Positions 1 to 8,971 are shown, counted from the first letter of the stretch. The stretch: 64,000 nucleotides of DNA from Pseudomonas sp. PSKL.D1 (GCF_028898945.1 NZ_CP118607.1:3706001-3770000), one strand, 5' to 3'. The notes: generated by a model not told the origin, from the letters alone. Program-made: numbers and translations.

Positions 1-92
1 CACGTGCAGCCGAAATCGGCCAGGCGCTCTACCAGGACTTGGCGCGCCTGCATGGCAAGGCCCAACCGGCGGTAGCGCTGACAAGCGCCTGA
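1..92 (+). CDS. 3' end of an unrecognised gene (truncated by window edge)
   Basis: A reading frame starting at base 3 runs to a TGA at 90-92 and gives a plausible 29-residue helical C-terminus containing IGQALYQDLARLHG. It is followed directly by a rho-independent terminator, which supports a real gene end. The visible part is too short to assign a family; an NAD(P)H/FMN reductase-like tail is possible but this is only a guess. Confidence 0.5.
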   Translation, partial: RAAEIGQALYQDLARLHGKAQPAVALTSA

Positions 93-112
93 TACGCCCC
101 GCGCAATACCCC

Positions 113-147
113 AAGCCGACCTCACGCCACGCGCGTCAGGTCGGCTT
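113..147 (+). terminator. Rho-independent terminator of the upstream gene
   Basis: Ten-base arms AAGCCGACCT (113-122) and AGGTCGGCTT (138-147) are perfect complements, with a partly paired interior, and a T-rich stretch follows. It separates the truncated upstream gene from the iron operon. Confidence 0.75.
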
Positions 148-186
148 GTCATTTCTGAAACATTTGCTTGCATTTAATTTGGCAGG

Positions 187-205
187 ATTTTCATTCTCAT
201 TCGTC
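187..205. promoter_or_regulatory. Probable Fur box upstream of fpvG
   Basis: Read on the minus strand the site is ACGAATGAGAATGAAAATC, which contains the AATGAGAATGA core of Pseudomonas Fur boxes (repeats of a GATAAT-like hexamer). It lies about 65 bases before the fpvG start, and iron-repressed expression is what the operon's function predicts. No convincing sigma70 hexamer pair was seen around it. Confidence 0.5.
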
Positions 206-268
206 CTTAATAGTGCAGCCCTCATTGGTTGGGCGTGTGTTCGACCCTCATTTTCAGAAGACCGTCCG

Positions 269-1462
269 ATGGCCAAATCACCGAAAAAATCCAAGTCCAA
301 GCTGTGGTTCCTCATCCACAGCTGGCTCGCCTTGCCGATCTGGTTCTTCGTGCTGATCGTGTGTTTTACCGGCATGCTCGCCGTGGTCAGCCAAGAGATC
401 GTCTGGCTGGCCAACCCTGATGTGCGCGCCAACAAGCCAGATGACGCCAACGAACGGCTCAGTTTTCAGCAGTTGGCCAACGCCTTGCACAAGGCCGAGC
501 CAGACATGGTGATACGCTCCCTGCGGCAACCGGACGGCTCGCACTTTGCCATCACGGCCGGCGTGACCTACCCAGACGGCACCAGCCCGACGCTTTATGT
601 CAACCCGTATACCGGCGCCATTCAGGGCAAAGTGCCCGACTTCAACTTCGAAGCCTTCACCCGCGCCTTGCACGGCTGGTGGCTGGTGCCGTTCACCAAC
701 GGCTTCAGCTGGGGTTGGTACCTGGTGTCATTGCTGGGCCTGCCGATGCTGGCATCGCTGGTAACCGGCCTGGTGGTGTACAAGAAGTTCTGGAAGGGTT
801 TCTTCAAACCCATCCGTACAGGCCATGGCCCACGTATTTTCTGGGGCGACCTGCACCGCCTGGCCGGCGTCTGGTCGATCTGGTTCATTGCCGTCATTTC
901 CATCACCGGCACCTGGTTCCTGATCCAGGCCATTCTGTTCGACAACCACATCACCATTTCCACCCGGCCGGTGGTGCCGGTCATCGCCCGCGAAGACGTG
1001 CCACAAACGCCCGATGGCAGCCCGGCGCCACGCATCGATCTGGACGAGGCCGCACGCATTGCCGGCCTGGCGGTACCGGGCCTGGAAATCAACGCCGTCA
1101 TGCTGCCCGCCACCGCCTACAGCCACATCAACCTGTCTGGCCCTGGCTGGTACCCGCTGATGAACCAGAGCGCCACCGTCAACCCATACACCCGTAACGT
1201 CGACAGCCAGTTCCTGATCAGCGACCGCAGCGGCCTGGAGTTCGTCACCGAATCGATGCGGCCGCTGCACACCGGCGACTTCGGTGGTTTGCCGATCAAG
1301 CTGATCTGGTTCTTCTTCGGCCTGGTCCTGACCCTGATGGTGTTCAGCGGCCTGCTGATCTGGACCAAACGCACCGCCCAGGCCACTGCCGCCGCCCTCA
1401 AGCGCAGTGAACGCGCCCCGCGCGCGGCCAATGCCGACACCCCCGTGGAGATCCGCCCATGA
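269..1462 (+). CDS. fpvG: PepSY-domain inner-membrane reductase, FpvG-like (ferripyoverdine iron reduction)
   Basis: A 397-residue protein from ATG 269 (MAKSPKKSKSKLWFLIHSWLA). The frame is open further upstream, but 269 gives the normal basic N-terminus followed by a membrane segment. It has four hydrophobic segments (near residues 15-38, 150-175, 200-222 and 350-375) with periplasmic PepSY-like parts, the architecture of the PepSY_TM family. In P. aeruginosa FpvG is the inner-membrane protein that reduces ferric iron in ferripyoverdine in the periplasm. The assignment rests on the family plus the exact order of the seven genes that follow. Its stop overlaps the next start (ATGA). Confidence 0.85.
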   Translation: MAKSPKKSKSKLWFLIHSWLALPIWFFVLIVCFTGMLAVVSQEIVWLANPDVRANKPDDANERLSFQQLANALHKAEPDMVIRSLRQPDGSHFAITAGVTYPDGTSPTLYVNPYTGAIQGKVPDFNFEAFTRALHGWWLVPFTNGFSWGWYLVSLLGLPMLASLVTGLVVYKKFWKGFFKPIRTGHGPRIFWGDLHRLAGVWSIWFIAVISITGTWFLIQAILFDNHITISTRPVVPVIAREDVPQTPDGSPAPRIDLDEAARIAGLAVPGLEINAVMLPATAYSHINLSGPGWYPLMNQSATVNPYTRNVDSQFLISDRSGLEFVTESMRPLHTGDFGGLPIKLIWFFFGLVLTLMVFSGLLIWTKRTAQATAAALKRSERAPRAANADTPVEIRP

Positions 1463-1998
1463 GCCAGGCCCAACCCCTGCCCGCCCAGCCCCTGAAAACG
1501 TGGTGGCTGAAGTGGCGTTTCCACCTGAACATTCTGCTGATCCTCATCCCCTTGGGTTTCATGCCCAAGTACTTCGCCGACGCCGCGTTGTTCCGCGGCG
1601 ATGCGGGATTGGGCGCCACCCCGATTCGCGACATCCAGGTCGGCCCCTACAGCCTGGACCTGGCCGAGCTGCGCAGTGAAGCCCCGCGGGCCGATGGCCC
1701 GGCCGGTTACTTCAAGCAGTTCAACGCTTCGCTGTGCAAAACCTGCATCAACGGCGTTAAAGCGGTGTACCTGCGCATCGGCAAACCGCGCAGCCTGCGC
1801 GCCGCCGGCACGATCTTCTTCGGCGCGCCATACCGCATGGGCACCAACCTGCCGATCCCGCCGCGCACCCGCACCGATGCGCAAATCTGGATCAGCATCG
1901 AAGGCTGGGATGGCAGCATGCACCAGGCATCCGTCCCCCTGGCAAAAGCTTCGCCGGCCACCGTGGCCTGGCTCGAGAAACAAGGAGGCAAACCATGA
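1459..1998 (+). CDS. fpvH: FpvH-like membrane-anchored protein of the iron-release operon
   Basis: A 179-residue protein that starts inside the fpvG stop codon. It has one N-terminal membrane segment (about residues 18-38, FHLNILLILIPLGFM) and a periplasmic remainder with a Cys pair in LCKTCINGV (about residue 95). Its position between the PepSY protein and the FpvJ-like protein matches fpvH. In P. aeruginosa FpvH assists the FpvG reductase; its exact activity is not known. It is translationally coupled on both sides. I recognise it by context and topology rather than by a catalytic motif. Confidence 0.75.
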   Translation: MSQAQPLPAQPLKTWWLKWRFHLNILLILIPLGFMPKYFADAALFRGDAGLGATPIRDIQVGPYSLDLAELRSEAPRADGPAGYFKQFNASLCKTCINGVKAVYLRIGKPRSLRAAGTIFFGAPYRMGTNLPIPPRTRTDAQIWISIEGWDGSMHQASVPLAKASPATVAWLEKQGGKP

Positions 1999-2312
1999 AG
2001 CACGTTATCCGCAGGCTCGCCCTGCCCTTGCTGGCCTTGGCGGCTGGGCCGGCCCTGGCCCACAACCCGATGTGCGATTGCGAGCCCATCGATGGCGGCC
2101 AGGTGAAATGCACCGGTGGTTTCTCGGACGGCAGTGGCGCACCGGGCGTGACCCTGGACGTGATCGGCTACGACGAACAGATGCTGGTCAAAGGCAAGCT
2201 GGGTGAGGACTCCACCCTCACATTCAAGCGCCCGGACGGTGAGTTCTACGTGCTGTTCGACGCCGGCCCCGGCCACGTCGTGGAAGTCGACCACGCCGAT
2301 ATCGCCCCATGA
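1995..2312 (+). CDS. fpvJ: FpvJ-like small periplasmic protein
   Basis: A 105-residue protein with a clear signal peptide (MKHVIRRLALPLLALAAGPALA, residues 1-22). The mature part is Cys-containing (MCDCEP and KCTGG), suggesting metal or disulfide chemistry in the periplasm. It overlaps fpvH and fpvK by ATGA junctions, so it is co-translated with them. FpvJ in P. aeruginosa belongs to the same operon and interacts with the iron-release proteins. The AHNPMCDCEP start of the mature protein could be a metal-binding His/Cys cluster. Confidence 0.75.
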   Translation: MKHVIRRLALPLLALAAGPALAHNPMCDCEPIDGGQVKCTGGFSDGSGAPGVTLDVIGYDEQMLVKGKLGEDSTLTFKRPDGEFYVLFDAGPGHVVEVDHADIAP

Positions 2313-2878
2313 GCCGCGCCCAACTTGTACGCCCTGCCGGTGCCGGGCACGAAACCCTCTATGTGCTGCTGACCAGCCTGCTGATCGTGGTGCTGGCCGC
2401 CACCGTGGTGCTGCTGCGCGGCGAACGCGAGGACGAGCAGGCCATCGCCAGCCACCAGATCGACGCCCGCCGCGACCTCACCGCCGCCGAGCAAGGCATC
2501 TACACCGACCTGCGGGTGGCCTTCGATGAAATCCGATTGCTGCGCGAAGAAAGCGCCAGCGTGCCAAGTGTGGACGTGCTGGCCGAAGAAGGGCTGCCGC
2601 CGTTCGTGGTGGATGCCGGCAGCCAAAGCCGTGGTGCCCATCAGTGGGCCTGGCTGGGCACCGGCGCGTACCTGGGCCGCAGCCAGGCCCCCGAAGTGGC
2701 TGGCAGCTTCCTGATGATCGTGCCCACCGACGACCACGCCCAGGTCGACGTGTGGCTGCGCCGCGACAGCGCTGCCGTCACCCCTGACGATTTAGGCCAG
2801 GCCGCGCTGATTGCCGCCGGCTGGCAGCAAGTGGTCAGCCATTACGACGCCGGGGTCACCCGCGAACACCGTCACTGA
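2309..2878 (+). CDS. fpvK: FpvK-like membrane-anchored protein (DUF6162-like)
   Basis: A 189-residue protein with one membrane segment (about residues 16-36, LYVLLTSLLIVVLAATVVLLR) followed by a charged region and a periplasmic domain ending in HYDAGVTREHRH. It overlaps fpvJ and lies 17 bases before fpvC. Order and size match fpvK, the fourth gene of the P. aeruginosa operon, thought to work with FpvG, H and J in ferripyoverdine reduction. No catalytic motif is visible. Confidence 0.7.
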   Translation: MSRAQLVRPAGAGHETLYVLLTSLLIVVLAATVVLLRGEREDEQAIASHQIDARRDLTAAEQGIYTDLRVAFDEIRLLREESASVPSVDVLAEEGLPPFVVDAGSQSRGAHQWAWLGTGAYLGRSQAPEVAGSFLMIVPTDDHAQVDVWLRRDSAAVTPDDLGQAALIAAGWQQVVSHYDAGVTREHRH

Positions 2879-2895
2879 ACCCAAGGAATTCCTTC

Positions 2896-3798
2896 ATGTT
2901 GCGTTCCGCCCTCGCCCTGCTGATGGCCTGCGCCTTCCCGCTGCTGGCCCTGGCCGACACCGGTAAGCCCCTGCGCATCGGCATCACCCTGCACCCTTAC
3001 TACAGCTATGTGACCAACATCGTCGGCGACAAAGCCGAGGTGGTGCCACTGATTCCCGCAGGCTTCAACCCGCATGCCTACGAGCCGCGCGCCGAAGACA
3101 TCAAGCGCATCGGCACCCTCGACGTGATCGTGCTCAATGGCGTGGGCCATGACGACTTCGCCGACCGCATGATTGCGGCCAGCGAAAAACCCGGCATCGC
3201 CACCATTGAAGCCAACCAGAACGTGCCGCTGCTGGCCGCCACCGGCATCGCAGCACGCGGCGCCGGCAAGGTGGTGAACCCGCACACCTTCCTGTCAATC
3301 AGCACCACCATCGCCCAGGTCAACAACATTGCCCGCGAACTGGGCAAGCTCGACCCGGACAACGCCAAGCTCTACACCCAGAATGCCCGCGCCTACGCCA
3401 AGAAACTGCGCGCCCTGCGTGCCGAAGCCCTGGCAAAGGTCACCGAAGCCCCGAGCGCAACGTTCCGCGTGGCCACCATCCATGCCGCCTACGACTACCT
3501 GGTGCGCGACTTTGGCCTGGAAGTGACGGCAGTGGTAGAGCCGGCCCACGGCATCGAGCCAAGCCCGGCACAGCTGAAAAAGACCATCGACCAGCTCAAG
3601 GCGCTGGACGTGAAAGTGATTTTCTCGGAGATGGACTTCCCTTCCGCCTATGTCGAGACCATCCAGCGTGAGTCGGGTGTACGCCTGTACCCGCTGACGC
3701 ACATTTCCTACGGCGAATACACCAAGGAAAAGTACGAAGTGGAGATGAAGCGCAACCTCGACACCGTGGTGCGCGCCATCCAGGAGAACCGCGCATGA
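2896..3798 (+). CDS. fpvC: ZnuA-type metal/siderophore-binding protein FpvC
   Basis: A 300-residue periplasmic binding protein of the ZnuA/cluster A-I family. The signal peptide spans residues 1-21 (ending PLLALADTG). Conserved metal-ligand positions are seen in GITLHPYYSYV, AGFNPHAYEP, VVNPHTFLSI and VEPAHGIEPSP. A good ribosome site (AAGGAA) precedes ATG 2896. In P. aeruginosa FpvC takes part in ferripyoverdine iron handling and binds the released ferrous iron. The family is secure; specificity for pyoverdine-derived iron is inferred from the operon. Confidence 0.85.
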   Translation: MLRSALALLMACAFPLLALADTGKPLRIGITLHPYYSYVTNIVGDKAEVVPLIPAGFNPHAYEPRAEDIKRIGTLDVIVLNGVGHDDFADRMIAASEKPGIATIEANQNVPLLAATGIAARGAGKVVNPHTFLSISTTIAQVNNIARELGKLDPDNAKLYTQNARAYAKKLRALRAEALAKVTEAPSATFRVATIHAAYDYLVRDFGLEVTAVVEPAHGIEPSPAQLKKTIDQLKALDVKVIFSEMDFPSAYVETIQRESGVRLYPLTHISYGEYTKEKYEVEMKRNLDTVVRAIQENRA

Positions 3799-4541
3799 CC
3801 GCTGCCGCCAACCTGACCGGCGCCAGTGGGCCACGCATCGACTTTGTCGGCATCGACCTGACCTTGGGGCGCACGCGCATCCTCGAACAGGTCAGCTTCA
3901 ACGTCGCCGCCGGCAGCGTGCATGCCATCGTCGGCCCCAATGGCGGCGGCAAGAGCTCGCTGATCAAGACCCTGCTCGGGCAAATGCCGCACCAGGGCCA
4001 GTTGACCCTGCACTGGCCCGGCGAGCGCGAAGTGATCGGCTACGTGCCCCAGGCGCTGGAATTCGACCGCGGCCTGCCGATGACCGTGGACGACTTCATG
4101 GCCGCCATGTGCCAGCGGCGCCCGGCCTTCCTGGGCCTGTCGCGCAGGGTGCAACCGGCCATCGACGCGGCACTGGCCCGGGTCGGCATGCTCGACAAGC
4201 GCAAACGGCGCATGGGCGCGCTGTCCGGCGGTGAGCGCCAGCGGGTGTTGCTGGCCCAGGGGCTGATCCCCGAGCCGCAATTGCTGGTGCTCGATGAGCC
4301 GATGTCGGCCCTCGACGAAGCAGGCATACAGGTGTTCGAGCAACTGCTGCACAGCTGGCGCCAGGCCGGCACCACCGTGCTGTGGATTGAGCACGACCTG
4401 CAAGCCGTGCTGCGCCTGGCCGACCGCGTAACCGGCCTGAGCCGCCAGGTGCTGTTCGACGCCCCGCCCGCCCAGGCCCTGACGCCCGAGCGGCTGCTCA
4501 GCCTGTTCTCTGTCCACCCGCGCAGCGAGAGCCTCGCCTGA
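3795..4541 (+). CDS. fpvD: ABC transporter ATPase FpvD
   Basis: A 248-residue ABC ATPase of the zinc/manganese/iron chelate class. It shows Walker A (GPNGGGKSS, about residues 50-58), the ABC signature LSGGERQRVLLAQ (about 143-155), Walker B LLVLDEPMSALDE and the switch His in IEHD. It overlaps fpvC (ATGA) and fpvE (TGATG), so it is the energiser of the importer formed with FpvE and fed by FpvC and FpvF. Confidence 0.88.
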   Translation: MTAAANLTGASGPRIDFVGIDLTLGRTRILEQVSFNVAAGSVHAIVGPNGGGKSSLIKTLLGQMPHQGQLTLHWPGEREVIGYVPQALEFDRGLPMTVDDFMAAMCQRRPAFLGLSRRVQPAIDAALARVGMLDKRKRRMGALSGGERQRVLLAQGLIPEPQLLVLDEPMSALDEAGIQVFEQLLHSWRQAGTTVLWIEHDLQAVLRLADRVTGLSRQVLFDAPPAQALTPERLLSLFSVHPRSESLA

Positions 4542-5440
4542 TGAGTTATGAAGCATTCCGCCAACTGGTCCAGGAATGGGCCAGCGCTGGCTACCTGCCG
4601 GAGGCGCTGGCCTACGGTTTCGTAATCAACGCCCTGCTGGCTGGCCTGATGATCGGCCCCGTACTCGGTGGCCTGGGCACCCTGGTGGTGGTCAAGCGTT
4701 TTGCCTTCTTCTCTGAAGCGGTCGGCCATGCCGCGCTCACCGGCGTGGCCATCGGCATCCTGCTTGGCGAACCCTATACCGGCCCTTACGGCAGCCTGTT
4801 CGGCTATTGCCTGCTGTTCGGCATCCTGCTGAACTTTTTGCGTAACCGCACCGGGCTGTCGCCAGACACGCTGATCGGCGTGTTCCTGTCGGTGTCGCTG
4901 GCACTGGGCGCGAGCCTGCTGCTGATGCTGGCCGGCAAGATCAACGTGCACATCCTCGAAAACGTGCTGTTCGGCTCGGTACTGACCGTCAGCGCGCAGG
5001 ACCTGGTGGTGCTGGGCATCGTCGCCATCCTGGTACTGGCCCTGGCCTTGCCGCTGTACAACCGCATCATGCTGGCCAGTTTCAACCCGCAACTGGCCGC
5101 CGTACGCGGGGTGGCGGTGAAGACTCTGGACTACCTGTTCGTGGTGCTGGTGACCCTGGTTACCGTGGCATCGGTAAAAGTGATCGGTGCCATTCTGGTG
5201 GGGGCGCTGCTGGTGATCCCGGCCGCAGCCGCACGGCTGGTCAGCCAGTCGCTGAAGGGCTTTTTCTTCATCTCGGTGCTGATTGCCACGGTGAGCACGT
5301 TGCTGGGCATCCTGCTGCCAATCGTGTTCGACCTGCCGGTGCCGTCCGGCGCCGCGATCATTCTGGTGGCCGGCCTGTGCTTCGCCCTTGCCGCACTGGC
5401 CCGCGCCCTCGTTCCCCGCCTGCAAGGAAACCCGGCATGA
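4541..5440 (+). CDS. fpvE: ABC-3 family inner-membrane permease FpvE
   Basis: A 299-residue polytopic membrane protein of the ABC-3 (ZnuB) family with about eight hydrophobic segments. FFSEAVGHAALTGVAIG (about residues 57-73) is the conserved region of this permease family, and LIGVFLSVSLALGA follows. Its start overlaps the fpvD stop. It forms the channel for iron released from pyoverdine, together with FpvD. Confidence 0.88.
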   Translation: MSYEAFRQLVQEWASAGYLPEALAYGFVINALLAGLMIGPVLGGLGTLVVVKRFAFFSEAVGHAALTGVAIGILLGEPYTGPYGSLFGYCLLFGILLNFLRNRTGLSPDTLIGVFLSVSLALGASLLLMLAGKINVHILENVLFGSVLTVSAQDLVVLGIVAILVLALALPLYNRIMLASFNPQLAAVRGVAVKTLDYLFVVLVTLVTVASVKVIGAILVGALLVIPAAAARLVSQSLKGFFFISVLIATVSTLLGILLPIVFDLPVPSGAAIILVAGLCFALAALARALVPRLQGNPA

Positions 5441-6306
5441 ACCTGAAACAGCTAACCATGGCCTTGACGCTGGCCGGCCTGCCCTCGCTCACCTTGGCCA
5501 CCGAGGTGCTCACCACCCTGCCGGTGACCCACAGCCTGGCCAGCGCGCTGCTCAACGGCACCGCCGTGCAACTCAAGCGTGCCGCCCCGGCCAACCTGCC
5601 GGCCAGCCGCCAGCCGTCGTACTTCAGCAGCCGTGGCGGTGCCAGCCTGGCCAAGGCCGCACAAAACGCCGACGCGGTGATCGGCGTGCGCTCGATCTGG
5701 CGTGACGACCCGCTGTACCCGATGGCGCGGCGCAGCAACATCCGCATCGTCGAAATTGATGCCGCCCGGCCGGTGGACGGTGCGTTGCCGGGCATTGCCG
5801 TGACCGGGGACGACGCGTACGGCGCCTACCCCTGGCTCAACCCGACCAACCTGGGACGCATGGCCGATGTGGTGGCCAATGACCTGGAGCGGTTGGCGCC
5901 GACAGACAAGGCGAAGATCCAGGGCAACCTGGCGGGGCTCAAGCGCCAGTTGCTGGAGTTGACGGCCAACAGCCAGACGCGTTTGGCCGAGGTGGACAAC
6001 CTGAGCGTGGTGAGCCTGTCCGACCGCTTGGGGTACCTGGCCAGCGGGCTGAACCTGGATGTGGTGGAGCAGCCGCTGCCGGTGGATGGCGCCTGGGATG
6101 CGGCAGCGCTGAAGGCGCTGGGCGAAAACCTCAAGGCCCAGGATGTGGCGCTGGTGCTGGACCACCGCCAGCCGGATGCGGCGGTGGCCGAGGTGATCAA
6201 GGCCTCAGGGGCCAAGCTGCTGGTGGTAGAGAGTGATCCAGAGGATGCAGTGGCAGGGTTGAAGGCCAGTGTTGATCAGGTTGTTGGGGCACTGAGCGAA
6301 GGGTGA
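5437..6306 (+). CDS. fpvF: Second periplasmic binding protein FpvF
   Basis: A 289-residue ZnuA-like periplasmic protein from ATG 5437, chosen because AAGGAAA lies 6-10 bases upstream and a signal peptide follows (MNLKQLTMALTLAGLPSLTLA). It retains the fold pattern of the family but has far fewer His ligands than FpvC, with one in VTHSLAS. In P. aeruginosa FpvF binds pyoverdine and cooperates with FpvC. It is the last gene; a long inverted repeat immediately downstream probably ends transcription. Confidence 0.82.
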   Translation: MNLKQLTMALTLAGLPSLTLATEVLTTLPVTHSLASALLNGTAVQLKRAAPANLPASRQPSYFSSRGGASLAKAAQNADAVIGVRSIWRDDPLYPMARRSNIRIVEIDAARPVDGALPGIAVTGDDAYGAYPWLNPTNLGRMADVVANDLERLAPTDKAKIQGNLAGLKRQLLELTANSQTRLAEVDNLSVVSLSDRLGYLASGLNLDVVEQPLPVDGAWDAAALKALGENLKAQDVALVLDHRQPDAAVAEVIKASGAKLLVVESDPEDAVAGLKASVDQVVGALSEG

Positions 6307-6308
6307 TC

Positions 6309-6406
6309 TTTGCCTGTGCGGGCCTCATCGCGGATGAATCCGCTCCTACAGGTTGTGCTTCCCCTGTAGGAGCGGATTCATCCGCGATGAGGCCCGCACA
6401 GGCAAA
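6309..6406. repeat. 98-bp REP doublet: perfect 44-bp inverted repeat, likely bidirectional terminator
   Basis: Arms 6309-6352 and 6363-6406 are perfect reverse complements of 44 bases each, separated by 10 bases. Each arm is a REP unit (GTAGGAGCGGATTCATCCGCG) extended by a GGCCTC/GAGGCCCGCACAGG tail. It sits between two convergent genes and is bounded by TTT on one side and AAAAA on the other, as expected for a terminator read in both directions. Confidence 0.9.
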
Positions 6407-6411
6407 AACCC

Positions 6412-7479
6412 CTACCGCTTCATGCACCGCTGATACCGCTCATCCACCCGCCCCGCAAACCACGCGGTTGTAAGCTTGCGGGTAATCTTCGGGCTCTTCA
6501 GTTCGATCCCCGGCAACACCGCCCGCGGCACCGGTTTGCCCGCCGCCGCGTCGGCAAGGGCAAACACCCCGCTATACAGTTTGCTGTCCTCGAACGCCAG
6601 GCGGTCCCCCAGCTCCAGCTGATTGCGAATCTGGTTGTTGCGCAACCCCAGCTTCACCCCCAGCTTGCGCGCCGCCTGCTCGGTGTTGCCGGGCATGATC
6701 GCCCCAGGGGCGATCAAGTCCCCGTCCAGCGCCAGCGACACCCCGGTGACCTTGTTCAGCGCCGCCTGAAAGGCCGCGTTGCGGCTGGCGTACCACCCCG
6801 CATTGAAGTCGGCAAACCGGTACAGCGGGCGCTCGTAACTGGCCGGGTAGCCCAGCAAATGGGCAATCCCGAAATACATGCCCCCGCGTCGGCTGAACAC
6901 CTCCTGACGGATCGTGCCTTCATAGGTGTAGGGGTAATCCCTGGCATGCAGCTCGGCAAAATCGATGCTGACCTGCATCGGCCCGCCCGTGTGCACGGGG
7001 TTGAGGCCATCGAGCAAGGTTTTGCCCAGCGGCAGGCGCGCAATGAACTCGTCGTACAGGGCGCTGAGCTGCTTTTCGCTACGCACGGCAAGCAGCCGTT
7101 GCTGGTACGTCTTGCCGTTACCCGAAGTGGTATTCAACGCGCCATCGACCAACAAGCGCGGGATGTGCAGGCGTGCCGCGCGGCGGTCGATTTCGGCGCG
7201 GGCAATGCGGCCCAGGTTGGGTACCTGCGGGTCGGCGTTGAAGGTCGATTCCTGCTCGGTCACCGCCAGCACCGCGCACAGGTTGCTCTTGCTCGGCGTG
7301 ATGCGCTGGGCCTCGAAGGCCTGCTGGATATCCCTGGCCCAACCTTCACGGTCTTTGGCCTGGGCAGGCAGCAGGTGCACAAGCTGCGCACGCACCTTGG
7401 CCGGGTCGGCCTCAGGCGCCTCTTCGCGGCGCCCGGCGCAGCCCTGCAGCAGCGCCAGGGCCATCAGCCCTGCCGCCAA
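6412..7479 (-). CDS. DUF1615 family lipoprotein
   Basis: About 355 residues with a lipoprotein signal (LMALALLQGC, lipobox LLQGC) and a body typical of DUF1615 proteins, including ITPSKSNLCAVLAVTEQEST and GGMYFGIAHLLGYPA. The function is unknown; an outer- or inner-membrane periplasmic lipoprotein is expected. The start is uncertain: the frame has no ATG. The TTG at 7479 lacks both a Shine-Dalgarno and a positive N-region, while a CTG at 7494 would give LNARPLAAGLM..., a better signal peptide. Only about 130 bases separate it from the CdtB-like gene. Confidence 0.75.
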   Translation of the reverse strand: MAAGLMALALLQGCAGRREEAPEADPAKVRAQLVHLLPAQAKDREGWARDIQQAFEAQRITPSKSNLCAVLAVTEQESTFNADPQVPNLGRIARAEIDRRAARLHIPRLLVDGALNTTSGNGKTYQQRLLAVRSEKQLSALYDEFIARLPLGKTLLDGLNPVHTGGPMQVSIDFAELHARDYPYTYEGTIRQEVFSRRGGMYFGIAHLLGYPASYERPLYRFADFNAGWYASRNAAFQAALNKVTGVSLALDGDLIAPGAIMPGNTEQAARKLGVKLGLRNNQIRNQLELGDRLAFEDSKLYSGVFALADAAAGKPVPRAVLPGIELKSPKITRKLTTAWFAGRVDERYQRCMKR

Positions 7480-7609
7480 CGGCCGCGCGTTCAGGGCTGC
7501 TCACCGACCATGCCACTCGAGCAGGATATGGTGTTGAGAGCGTCAATCAACATTGTGTGTGCCTTACCTGAAAAACCGTTAGCCTCGCCCAGGCATGCCG
7601 CCACGTCAA

Positions 7610-8941
7610 TCAGTCGCAGAAGGTGAATGTAAACGACACCATGCGATGGTCCGAATCCATCAAGGCCAGCACTTGACCAGGTGCTGCCGGCACGGCCATG
7701 CCATAGGCCAGCGAATAGTTGAGCATGTATGTCGGCCGGTTACTGGGATGCGTGGGCCCCGCTGCAGGCACCAGCTCGGCGATCCCCTGCGGAGAAACCC
7801 AGTTGCGGCTGTTCGGATGGGCAGGCGCCGGGGCGCGCGGGTCGCGATTGAAGTCGCCCAGCAACATGAACGGTGTGTCGGTGTGCCAGGCCACTTCGCG
7901 CAAGACCCTCGGGCTGTTAGGGCCGCCCCCCGAAATCGCGTGGAAGCTGTACACCGTCATCTCGGCGTTCAGCCCTGGCAGCGTTATCCGTAACCCCAAT
8001 ACGGGCCTCGGGGACTGCAACCCGGCAAGCGACCGGGCGCCGTCGGCAATAACCGTCACACCGGTTACAGTCACATCGCTGCCCACCATCAACGCCAGGC
8101 GTACACGCTGCCGATCAACTTCCAGGTAATACAGCATGTAGTTTTCCATACGGCCAGCAGTGCCGGCCTCCCACCGCCAACGGTTAACTTCGTGGGCAAC
8201 GCCAAACTGATCGTTGATCGATAATTGGGCCTCGTGCCGTGCGGAAATGGGTGGCACCCCTGCTTCCTGCAGCGCGATCACGTGGTGCTGGCGGATGTGC
8301 TGCAGCAGATGAGCCCGGAACTTGTCGGTCTGAAACGCCGAAACCCCCTGCATGTTGAACGTTGCCACACGCACCGGCACGTTAGGGCCAGAGCCGCGCT
8401 GCCAGCCAATCACGGCCTGAACACCGGTGCCCGAGTTGTACAACCTTGCCCGGTGATAGCTGGTGATGCCCCCCCTGAGCGCGATGCTTGCACGCCATGG
8501 GCCCCAAGCTGCGGTGACCGCGATGCGCAGCATGCGCAAGGCGTCATGGGCGTCCAGAACCTGAGGGCCATTGTCGAACTGCAGCCCTGCCATGATGAGC
8601 GCGTGATGGATGTTGTACACCCGCAGCAGTACTGCAAGGCTCTGCTCACGTGAAGCGGCCTGCAGGCTGGTAATAATCACCGGGTCGTTGTACAGGCTTT
8701 GCAGCAGCTCAGTGTGGTCCTGTGCGGCCTGTAACTGTTGCAGCTGGTTACTGCTGCGCATGAACTCGGCTGAAATGTGATAGCTGACAAACGCTGCCGA
8801 GTGAGCTGCATCGGCCGGCGCGGAATTGAGTAATTGAAAGAGTTCGCGAAAAAGACGCTCAAGTTCAAGATAGAACTGGGCACGACTGAGTGTTTGGGTC
8901 AAACGCCCAGCCCTTGCGCGGATACTGCTGTCGACAGGCAT
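7610..8941 (-). CDS. CdtB-like nuclease toxin with a novel N-terminal domain
   Basis: A 443-residue protein. Residues about 190-443 form an endonuclease/exonuclease/phosphatase domain closest to cytolethal distending toxin subunit B. Motifs: VATFNMQGV (N196), VIALQEAGVPP (E226), YSFHAISGGGP (H334), LLGDFNRDP (D363, N365) and MDSDHRMVSF (D431, H432). These are the DNase I/CdtB catalytic positions, and QEAG.PP and GDFNR.P are CdtB-like. Residues 1-185 are mostly helical and unrecognised. No signal peptide is seen. ATG 8941 has GGGGGAG upstream. It follows the propeller gene by 30 bases on the same strand. No cdtA/cdtC ricin-type subunits are visible. Base composition looks less GC-rich than the neighbours, suggesting transfer. 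It could instead act on phosphoinositides, as some CdtB proteins do. Confidence 0.8.
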   Translation of the reverse strand: MPVDSSIRARAGRLTQTLSRAQFYLELERLFRELFQLLNSAPADAAHSAAFVSYHISAEFMRSSNQLQQLQAAQDHTELLQSLYNDPVIITSLQAASREQSLAVLLRVYNIHHALIMAGLQFDNGPQVLDAHDALRMLRIAVTAAWGPWRASIALRGGITSYHRARLYNSGTGVQAVIGWQRGSGPNVPVRVATFNMQGVSAFQTDKFRAHLLQHIRQHHVIALQEAGVPPISARHEAQLSINDQFGVAHEVNRWRWEAGTAGRMENYMLYYLEVDRQRVRLALMVGSDVTVTGVTVIADGARSLAGLQSPRPVLGLRITLPGLNAEMTVYSFHAISGGGPNSPRVLREVAWHTDTPFMLLGDFNRDPRAPAPAHPNSRNWVSPQGIAELVPAAGPTHPSNRPTYMLNYSLAYGMAVPAAPGQVLALMDSDHRMVSFTFTFCD

Positions 8942-8971
8942 GGTCTCCCCCTGCTTGAAAGTCTGCTTGGC

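Noticed and set aside
175..204. A PvdS iron-starvation box upstream of fpvG (TAATT...CGT)
   Set aside because: The spacing between the halves is 22 bases instead of 16; a Fur box explains the region better.
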